DNA from: Sphingomonas sp.
GTDB lineage: Bacteria > Pseudomonadota > Alphaproteobacteria > Sphingomonadales > Sphingomonadaceae
Assembly (NCBI GenBank): GCA_030824725.1
Contig: JAPJRE010000149.1
Location: 1 to 9,091, forward strand
Direction: 5' to 3'
Length of the DNA stretch: 9,091 nt
In this document: one piece after another, positions 1 through 5,635 of the stretch
Numbering within the stretch: the stretch's first letter is position 1
Layout of the letters: every line of letters begins with the position of its first letter
Translations under genes and position numbers: made by a program
Notes under the pieces: generated by a model
The model's input: the letters and a program-made list of their open reading frames with translations, nothing else
Told to the model about the DNA's origin: nothing
Database searches by the model: none

Positions 1-1616
1 TCCGCATCCTCTGCGCGATCGTTCTGGCGATTGCGCTCCAGGCGCTGGTGCAACAGGCCGCCGGGCTGGACCTCGGGACGGATCGCTGGCTCTTTCCCGC
101 CGCCATCGACAGCCAGCCGATTCCCTATGCCCATCCGGGCCGCATGGCGATGCCGACCGCGATCGCCTTCCTGCTGATCGGTGCCGGGCTGTATCTGTCG
201 CAGGTCGCCGGTCGCATCGCCGGCCTGCTTCTCTCTGCAACATCGTCTGCGGTTCTGTTGCTGGCAGCGATCGCCTTTCTGAGCCACCTCTACGCCGTCG
301 CTCCCTTCCAGGGGCCGTTCAGCTTCACCCAGGTGGCGCTCCCCACCTCGCTGGCGCTGGCGGGCCTGGCAACCGGGGTTCTCGCCCTGCGGCCGCGCCG
401 CGGCTGGGTCGGTCTTCTCGTCGGGGATTCGGTTGGGGCAACCGCGGCCCGACTGCTGCTCCCGCTGATGACGGTGGTTCCGATCCTTGTGGCGGGGCTT
501 GCCCTGCGTGGGTCCGAGACCGGCCTGTACCCGGCCGATTTCCGCCTGGCGCTTACCACGGCGATCACGGTCGTGCTGCTGGGCGCACTCGCGCTGTGGG
601 GTAGCGCGCAATTGGACAGCCTGGTCTTTGAGCGCCGCAGCGCCGAGATCCTGCGGCAAAACGAAGCCACGCTTCGCGCATTCTTCGACACCGAGGGCCT
701 GTTCGCATCGATCGTCGAACGTCGGGGAGACGAGGTCCACTATATCGCCGCAAATCGCGCATTCTCCGCATTGTTCGGACGCGACGAGGTTGCCGGTCTG
801 ACGCAACGAGATCTCGACCCGGGCGGGCCTGCGCAGGCCATGGCCGACCGGCTGAAGGTGATCGAGGCGAACGGCGTCGCCCAGAGCATGGAAATGCGCC
901 ACGTTGCGGAAGCGGGCACGCGCTGGTTTCAAGTGACGATCAGCCCGATCGGCGGAAGCCCGATCAATGCGCCGCGCTTTGCAACCGCGTCGTTCGAGAT
1001 CACCGAGCGCAAGCGAGCGGAAGCGCACCAGCAGGTGTTGCTGCAGGAACTCAACCACCGCGTGAAGAACACGCTTGCCGTCGTGCAGAGCCTCGCAACG
1101 CAGACCTTCCGCGGCGATCAGGCCGATCCGGTGGCAAGGCGGACCTTCGAGGCGCGCCTAGCCGCCGTTGCGGCCGCGAACGATCTGCTCACGCGGCAGA
1201 ACTGGGAGACCATCTCGCTGCGCGCGCTGGTTGGCAATACGGTGGGTCCTGGCTGCGGTGCCGATAGCACGCGCATCCACCTCGATGGGCCGGAGCTCGC
1301 GCTCCCGGGCCGCATGGCCGTATCGCTCACGCTCGCCCTGCACGAATTGTGCACGAACGCAGTGAAGTACGGCGCGCTGTCCAACAACGTGGGCGAAATC
1401 TTGGTGCGGTGGTCGGTAACATCCGGCGACGAACCGCGGCTCAACATCGCGTGGATCGAACGTGGTGGGCCGCCGGTCGTGGCCCCCTCGGACCGCGGAT
1501 TCGGATCACGGCTGATCGAGCGTGCCTTGTCGGCGGAGTTGCGCGGCCCCGTTCGGATCGAATTCCGTCCCACGGGCCTCGTCTGCGAGATCGATGCGCC
1601 GCTGCCGCAATCCTAG
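1..1616 (+). CDS. HWE-family membrane sensor histidine kinase (5' partial)
   Basis: A membrane sensor kinase that should autophosphorylate on His and pass phosphate to a response regulator. The reading frame is open to the left edge (first full codon at base 3) and bases 3-47 encode a hydrophobic stretch, so the true start is probably upstream; the first in-window start-like codon is GTG at 48. Numbering from that GTG, hydrophobic segments lie near 33-50, 57-80, 93-113, 135-153 and 166-186. A PAS-like domain spans about 205-320, ending in FEITERKRAE. The kinase domain (about 328-520) begins LNHRVKNTLAVVQ with phosphoacceptor H337. It continues with N-box HELCTNAVKYGALS (H432, E433, N437), the WxE signature W469-I-E471, and a G-rich GFGSRLIER. 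The WxE motif is the hallmark that separates HWE kinases from HisKA_2 kinases. No response regulator is visible here. The signal sensed is unknown. The family call is firm; the role is not. Confidence 0.9.
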   Translation, partial: RILCAIVLAIALQALVQQAAGLDLGTDRWLFPAAIDSQPIPYAHPGRMAMPTAIAFLLIGAGLYLSQVAGRIAGLLLSATSSAVLLLAAIAFLSHLYAVAPFQGPFSFTQVALPTSLALAGLATGVLALRPRRGWVGLLVGDSVGATAARLLLPLMTVVPILVAGLALRGSETGLYPADFRLALTTAITVVLLGALALWGSAQLDSLVFERRSAEILRQNEATLRAFFDTEGLFASIVERRGDEVHYIAANRAFSALFGRDEVAGLTQRDLDPGGPAQAMADRLKVIEANGVAQSMEMRHVAEAGTRWFQVTISPIGGSPINAPRFATASFEITERKRAEAHQQVLLQELNHRVKNTLAVVQSLATQTFRGDQADPVARRTFEARLAAVAAANDLLTRQNWETISLRALVGNTVGPGCGADSTRIHLDGPELALPGRMAVSLTLALHELCTNAVKYGALSNNVGEILVRWSVTSGDEPRLNIAWIERGGPPVVAPSDRGFGSRLIERALSAELRGPVRIEFRPTGLVCEIDAPLPQS

Positions 1617-1668
1617 CGTAGCCGCTTAATCACCGGCACTGATTTTGGCGCAGCCCGTGCTTTACGAA

Positions 1669-1690
1669 GGCACCAGGGCTGACTGGTGCC
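1669..1690 (+). other. Perfect 8-bp inverted repeat, possible transcript-end hairpin
   Basis: GGCACCAG, a 6-base loop, then CTGGTGCC form a perfect 8-bp stem about 50 bases after the kinase stop codon. No T-run follows (CGCCATTGGG), so it is not a classic intrinsic terminator. It could stabilise the 3' end of the kinase mRNA or help Rho-dependent termination. A competing 6-bp stem (CAGCCC at 1651-1656 with GGGCTG at 1676-1681) shares bases with it. The rest of the 155-base gap (1617-1771) shows no gene and no convincing promoter. Confidence 0.4.
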
Positions 1691-1771
1691 CGCCATTGGG
1701 TCGGCAAGCATTGGCTGGATCTTCGGTGGGTATCGCAGGGAACCGCTCTTTTCGTGCCGCATTGATCTTCA

Positions 1772-2527
1772 ATGATTTCAGGTGCTTCCCGCTGGCCGCG
1801 CCGTTTGTGGCTGATCCGCCATGGTCAAAGTGCCGGCAACGTCGCCAGAGACGCAGCCCACGCCGCAGGCGCGGAGCGGATCGCGCTCGATCAGCGTGAC
1901 GTGGATGTGCCGCTATCCCCGCTGGGCGAGCGCCAGGCGATAGCGCTCGGGCGGTGGTTCGCCGCGGGGGAGGGGAATGGCAGGCCGGCCGTTATTCTTT
2001 GCAGTCCCTATGCGCGAGCCCATGCGACGGCGCGGCTGCTCCGCGACGCGGGCGGTGCGTTGCCGGACGCCATGCTGTGCAGCGACGAGCGGCTGCGGGA
2101 GAAGGAATTCGGGATTCTGGATGGGCTCACCACCGCAGGCATCGCGGCGCAGATCCCCGAGCAGGCCGAGTTCCGGCGCCTGCTGGGCAAGTTCTACCAT
2201 CGCCCGCCCGGCGGGGAGAGCTGGTGCGACGTGATCCTGCGGCTCCGCTCGCTGCTCGACACCGTGTCGCTGCATTATGCGGGCAAGCCGGTCATGATCG
2301 TGGCACACCAAGTCGTGGTGCTGTGCATGCGCTACATTCTGGAAGGGATGAGCGAGGCGGAGATACTGGCGATCGATCGGGAGGGAGACGTCGCCAACTG
2401 CTCCGTCACCGAATATGCCTGCGGCGCGCGCGGACTGGAGCTGGTGCGCTACAACGTCGTCACGCCGATGGAAGCGGATGCTGCGGTTACTGCAGCGCCC
2501 GACGCCATGGTGGCAGCACGCGGATGA
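1772..2527 (+). CDS. Histidine phosphatase superfamily protein
   Basis: A soluble 251-residue enzyme of the phosphoglycerate mutase-like (branch 1 histidine phosphatase) superfamily, which removes phosphate through a phospho-His intermediate. The motif LIRHGQSAGN puts nucleophile H17 in the RHG signature. Other active-site elements are SPYARAHATARLL (R82), the acid Glu in LREKEFG (E110), GGES (147-150), and the second His in IVAHQVVV (H179). The GGES and AHQ wording resembles the fructose-2,6-bisphosphatase side of the superfamily more than classical mutases, but the substrate cannot be read from sequence. ATG 1772 is the first start after an in-frame stop at 1763; no clear Shine-Dalgarno is visible. 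TTG 1805 would also keep the RHG motif. The stop overlaps the start of the next gene by 4 bases (ATGA), so the two are probably co-translated. The C-terminal 20 residues are Ala-rich and probably disordered. Confidence 0.88.
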   Translation: MISGASRWPRRLWLIRHGQSAGNVARDAAHAAGAERIALDQRDVDVPLSPLGERQAIALGRWFAAGEGNGRPAVILCSPYARAHATARLLRDAGGALPDAMLCSDERLREKEFGILDGLTTAGIAAQIPEQAEFRRLLGKFYHRPPGGESWCDVILRLRSLLDTVSLHYAGKPVMIVAHQVVVLCMRYILEGMSEAEILAIDREGDVANCSVTEYACGARGLELVRYNVVTPMEADAAVTAAPDAMVAARG

Positions 2528-3399
2528 TCGCGCTGGACCACGCCTGGCTCGCCGCCAACCCACTGCCGCCCTTCGACGTCGAGACCGACAAGAATGCGCG
2601 CGGCAGGGTGCTGGTCGCCGGTGGATCGGAGCGTGTGCCGGGCGCCTTGCGGCTGACGGGCGAAGCGGCGCTGCGGACCGGCGCAGGCAAGGTCCAGCTC
2701 GCCACCGTGGAGCGGGCGGCGCTGGCCCTCGGCGTAGCCATGCCGGAAGCGGCGCTGTTCGGGCTTCCCGCGAACGGCGCGGGCGAACTGGGCAGCGAGG
2801 CGGGACAAACGCTCGCGGCCCTGCTGGAACGGTGCGACGCGCTGGTGTTGGGGCCGGGGATGGGCATCGACGCCGATGCCGCGCCGCTGCTCGATGCCAT
2901 ACTGGTCGAGAAGGGAGACGGGATCGCGCTGTTGCTCGACGCCGCGATGCTGGCGGTGGTCGGCAGCCGGGCCGAAGCGATCGTCGCCCGGAGCGGCGCC
3001 ACCGTGCTGACACCGCATCCCGGCGAGATGGCTAAGATGATGGACGAGGATCCCGAGCGCATCGTTCGGGAGGCTGCGGCGGTCGCGTGCGAGGCTGCCG
3101 CGCGGTTCGGTGCGGTGGTGGCGCTCAAGGGGCCGGACACGCATGTCGCGACGCCCGACGGTATCGTGCTGCACTATCCCGGCGGCGGGCCGGGCCTGGC
3201 CACGGGCGGATCGGGTGACGTGCTGGCCGGCGCGATCGGCGGCCTGTTGGCGCGGGGCGCGGCGCCGCTGGTCGCAACCGGCTGGGGCGTGTGGCTGCAC
3301 GGGGAAGCGGGCCGGCGGCTCGCCGAGCGGCTGGGGACGATCGGCTTTCTGGGGCGGGAGCTTGCTCCCGAGATCCCGGCGCTGATGAATTCGGTCTAG
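2524..3399 (+). CDS. nnrD: ADP-dependent NAD(P)H-hydrate dehydratase
   Basis: A metabolite-repair enzyme of 291 residues. The family uses ADP to dehydrate damaged NADHX and NADPHX back to NADH and NADPH in the cytosol. Visible ribokinase-like motifs are VLVAGGS (29-35), LRTGAGKVQLAT (50-61), LVLGPGMG (107-114), LTPHPGEM (162-169), LKGPDTHVATPDG (201-213) and the nucleotide/catalytic loop GLATGGSGDVLAG (224-236), with the expected catalytic Asp at D232. The usual DADAL-type motif reads LDAAML here, so its second Asp is Ala (A141). The protein is only the C-terminal half of the common bifunctional Nnr; the epimerase (YjeF N-terminal) domain is absent and must be encoded elsewhere if present. 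The chosen ATG overlaps the phosphatase stop as ATGA and gives a typical N-terminus; the frame is open further upstream inside the phosphatase gene, but that part is antifamily in composition. It converges on the oxidase operon with 11 bases between stops. Confidence 0.92.
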   Translation: MIALDHAWLAANPLPPFDVETDKNARGRVLVAGGSERVPGALRLTGEAALRTGAGKVQLATVERAALALGVAMPEAALFGLPANGAGELGSEAGQTLAALLERCDALVLGPGMGIDADAAPLLDAILVEKGDGIALLLDAAMLAVVGSRAEAIVARSGATVLTPHPGEMAKMMDEDPERIVREAAAVACEAAARFGAVVALKGPDTHVATPDGIVLHYPGGGPGLATGGSGDVLAGAIGGLLARGAAPLVATGWGVWLHGEAGRRLAERLGTIGFLGRELAPEIPALMNSV

Positions 3400-3410
3400 C
3401 GCGCGCCGCT

Positions 3411-3821
3411 CTATCGCCGCAGTGTGTACAGATAGGCGGCGATGTCGCGCGCGTCCCGCGGCGTCACGCCCTGCTCCGGCATGGCATTGCCGGGCACGAC
3501 CTGCTGGGGATGCTGGAGCCAGCGTTGCAGGTTGGGCGAGTCGTTTGGGAGCGTGCCGGCAATGAAGCTGCGGGTCGCGATGCCGTTCAGCGCAGGGCCC
3601 GCCACGCCCGTCGCGGCACCGACGCCCGGAATGCGGTGGCAGGCGCCGCAATTGTAGCGTCCAATCGCCGCCTTCCCCGCTGCCACGCTGCCGCCGGTCA
3701 TCGCCTCGGCATGGGTGCGCGACTGGGCACTGTCCTGGTAATAGATGCCCGCCACCGACAGCACGCCCGCTAGCGCGGCGAACGCCGTCATTGCATAGAC
3801 GAAGCGCAACTCAAACGGCAT
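3411..3821 (-). CDS. Membrane-anchored c-type cytochrome
   Basis: A 136-residue cytochrome c, last gene of the oxidase operon. An N-terminal hydrophobic segment (about 8-27, uncleaved by appearance) should anchor it with the haem domain facing the periplasm. The haem site is C58-G-A-C61-H62, and the distal Met is M114 in GNAMPEQGVT, followed by the usual final helix ending AAYLYTLRR. Length and motif spacing fit a single class I cytochrome c domain. ATG 3821 has a good Shine-Dalgarno (GAGGA) about 6 bases upstream and overlaps the ctaG stop by 11 bases. Its place in the operon suggests it feeds electrons to the oxidase or links it to the bc1 complex. That role is inferred; the cytochrome assignment is read directly. 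Confidence 0.9.
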   Translation of the reverse strand: MPFELRFVYAMTAFAALAGVLSVAGIYYQDSAQSRTHAEAMTGGSVAAGKAAIGRYNCGACHRIPGVGAATGVAGPALNGIATRSFIAGTLPNDSPNLQRWLQHPQQVVPGNAMPEQGVTPRDARDIAAYLYTLRR

Positions 3822-4707
3822 CGGCGATCCTCGGTGGTGCGATGAGGGTGCGGAACAGCAGCAGCGCCGCGCCGAGATGGACGAGCCCGCCTGGCACCCA
3901 CATGATCAGCCCTGCTACCTGCTGGTCCTCGGCCGGGCTGAGGCCAAAGGGGGCGAGCGCCAATCGCGCATAGCCGGCGTACCAGGGCGAGGTGGCGAAG
4001 GCCATCAGCGCGCCGAGCGCACCGGTGACGATCGAGGTGGCGAGCAGGCACAGCCCGGCGAGCGCGCGATCGGCGGCCGCACTTGCCCCTGCGCCGCGCC
4101 GTCCCAGCATCGCAGTCCAGAACAGCAGGGCGCTCGCCAGGAAGCAGAGGTGCTGGACAGCGTGGCAGGCTTCGTTGACGAGCGCGAGATCGAACAGGCT
4201 GGGCATGTGCCAGATCCACAGCACCGCTGCTTGCAGTAGCGTCGCCACGACGGCGCCGCTCGCCCAACGATAGGCCGGCGCGATCGCCGTGCCGAACGCG
4301 CCTAAGGTGCGTCGCGCGCCTGGCGGGAAGGCCCAGAGCATCGCCGAAAGCGGCTCGGCCAGCACCAGCAGCGGGGCGGCGAGCAGCATGATCAGCTCAT
4401 GCTCGGTCATGTGCGCGGTGAAGCTCCGCTCGCCCGCTTCGTGCAGGGGAGACACTAGCGCTGCGGCGAGCACCAGCCACCCGATCGCGAACCAGGCGCC
4501 GCGACGCTGGAGGCGCACTCGTCCGCCCGTCGAGCGCCCATGGAGACGAAGCCAGCCGCGGCTGAACGCCACCGCCGCGATCAGCAGCGGCAGCGTGATT
4601 GCCGGGTCCCAGGTCCAGGCCGGCGGGGCGGCATGGTCGTGCCCGGCATGGGCGAGGGCCATACCCGGCAGCAGGAGCAGCGGGACGGCGACGCTCAGCC
4701 GACGCAT
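3811..4707 (-). CDS. ctaG: Cytochrome c oxidase assembly protein, Caa3_CtaG type
   Basis: A 298-residue polytopic membrane protein of the Caa3_CtaG family, known from Bacillus caa3 oxidase as an assembly factor linked to CuB insertion. It is not the Cox11-type protein that shares the ctaG name in many proteobacteria. The N-terminus looks like a signal peptide (1-19) ending MALA, which would leave HAGHDHAAPP at the mature end, a plausible copper-binding tail. About seven hydrophobic helices follow. Conserved His positions are visible in HMTEHEL (H99, H103), WIWHMPS (H167), CHAVQHL (H182, H186) and PGGLVH (H277). ATG 4707 is chosen because upstream in-frame residues are Arg-rich and lie within the preceding gene; it overlaps that gene by 13 bases. 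Its place inside the operon indicates dedication to this oxidase. Confidence 0.9.
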   Translation of the reverse strand: MRRLSVAVPLLLLPGMALAHAGHDHAAPPAWTWDPAITLPLLIAAVAFSRGWLRLHGRSTGGRVRLQRRGAWFAIGWLVLAAALVSPLHEAGERSFTAHMTEHELIMLLAAPLLVLAEPLSAMLWAFPPGARRTLGAFGTAIAPAYRWASGAVVATLLQAAVLWIWHMPSLFDLALVNEACHAVQHLCFLASALLFWTAMLGRRGAGASAAADRALAGLCLLATSIVTGALGALMAFATSPWYAGYARLALAPFGLSPAEDQQVAGLIMWVPGGLVHLGAALLLFRTLIAPPRIADAV

Positions 4708-5021
4708 GGCGGCACGATCATCACGGCAAGCGTCTGGAAGGCGATCGCCAGCGCGAAAATGGCGGCGAGCAGCAGCGCGACGCGCGACAGCCAGGCGCGC
4801 GGCGGCGTCTGGTCGCCGGCGCGCTTGGCGCAGGGCCGGGCGATCGCCATCGCCAGCAGGCACAGCGCGATACTCGCCACGCCCCAGCCGAGTCCCAGCC
4901 CGTTGCCGACGGACGCGCATCGCACCTTGAGTATGCTGCCCAGCCCAACTTCGAAGACATACCAGGCGAGCGGCGGCAGCAGCAGCGCAGCCCAGGGTCG
5001 GGTGCAGTCCCAGCGGCTCAC
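4695..5021 (-). CDS. Small three-helix membrane protein of the oxidase operon, unknown function
   Basis: A 108-residue protein I do not recognise by family. It has three hydrophobic segments near 10-30, 43-62 and 79-103, with a Cys/Arg/Lys-containing loop between the second and third. There are five Cys (6, 35, 54, 64, 106) and a short tail IVPPCVG. The start is GTG 5021, which overlaps the subunit III stop as GTGA; the stop lies 13 bases inside ctaG. This double overlap and its high hydrophobicity support a real gene and a link to the oxidase. It could be an accessory oxidase subunit (subunit IV-like) or an assembly helper. Both are inferences from position only. Confidence 0.72.
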   Translation of the reverse strand: MSRWDCTRPWAALLLPPLAWYVFEVGLGSILKVRCASVGNGLGLGWGVASIALCLLAMAIARPCAKRAGDQTPPRAWLSRVALLLAAIFALAIAFQTLAVMIVPPCVG

Positions 5022-5635
5022 CCTAGCCTCGGCGCCAGATAGATCAGCGCGCCGATCGGCAGCCAGCTAAGCACCACGAAGGTCCAGTAATTGGCATTGT
5101 CCTCCACATCGGCGAACTGGTCGTCGCCGACCTCATGGGTGAACAGCCAGACCGCCTGCACCGCGGTGTCGCCGATGTCGGTGATCAGGTGGCTGGTGTG
5201 TAGGATGATGAGCATCCACAGCACGGATCCGTAGGCGTTGTCGGTCCAATGGACGTTGAGATGCGCGAACTCGAGCGCGCGGGGGATCAGCAGCACGAGG
5301 CCGAAGATCGTCATGCCAAGCGTGCCGAAGCGCACGCCGCGCTCGTCCTTGGCGATGGCCCGACGGCGGACCCACAAATTGGGCAGCTCGCTGAGAAGGA
5401 GACCGAGAGTGAGGATTGCCGGCCAGAACAGGTCGGGCGGGCGGATGCCCGCAGGGGGCCAGCCGTGCGTCTGGCTCATCAGGTAGAGATAGGTACCGGC
5501 GGCGAGCGCAAAGGCGGTGCCCTCGATCGCCATGAAGCCGATATTGCCCCACCAGACGAGGTGCTTCGCGCCGCTTGCGCTCTCGGGAAGGCCCGAGACG
5601 TCGCCGACGATCGTGCAGGGGCGGGCATCGCTCAT
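5018..5635 (-). CDS. ctaE: Cytochrome c oxidase subunit III (short, five-helix form)
   Basis: A 205-residue integral membrane subunit that stabilises subunit I of haem-copper oxidases. Conserved features include the intramembrane Glu E38 in GFMAIEGTAF, the HTSHLITD segment (H146, H149), and the C-terminal DVEDNANYWTFVVLSWLP with its final helix. About five transmembrane helices are visible (30-52, 69-87, 104-125, 136-155, 183-201). The first two helices of the seven-helix mitochondrial-type subunit III are missing; subunit I carries two extra C-terminal helices that probably replace them, as in caa3 and bo3 oxidases. ATG 5635 overlaps the ctaD stop as ATGA, and its own stop overlaps the next gene as GTGA. 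Confidence 0.9.
   Translation of the reverse strand: MSDARPCTIVGDVSGLPESASGAKHLVWWGNIGFMAIEGTAFALAAGTYLYLMSQTHGWPPAGIRPPDLFWPAILTLGLLLSELPNLWVRRRAIAKDERGVRFGTLGMTIFGLVLLIPRALEFAHLNVHWTDNAYGSVLWMLIILHTSHLITDIGDTAVQAVWLFTHEVGDDQFADVEDNANYWTFVVLSWLPIGALIYLAPRLG

Noticed and set aside
1645..1899. 84-codon open frame in the gap after the kinase
   Set aside because: It overlaps the phosphatase start in another frame, has an Arg-rich tail and no recognisable feature.
1913..3013. 366-codon open frame on the - strand over the phosphatase and nnrD
   Set aside because: Arg/Pro/Ala-rich product typical of a GC-rich antisense frame; both + strand genes have clear catalytic motifs.
3400..3410. Bidirectional terminator between the convergent genes
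   Set aside because: Only 11 bases separate the stops, with no stem or T-run beyond a short GC repeat.
2449..3651. 400-codon open frame on the - strand across nnrD and the cytochrome gene
   Set aside because: Arg/His/Gln-rich low-complexity product with no motif; it lies antisense to nnrD and runs through the convergent stop codons.
4708..4920. N-terminal extension of CtaG to 4920
   Set aside because: The extension is Arg-rich and lies inside the 108-residue gene; ATG 4707 gives a proper signal peptide.
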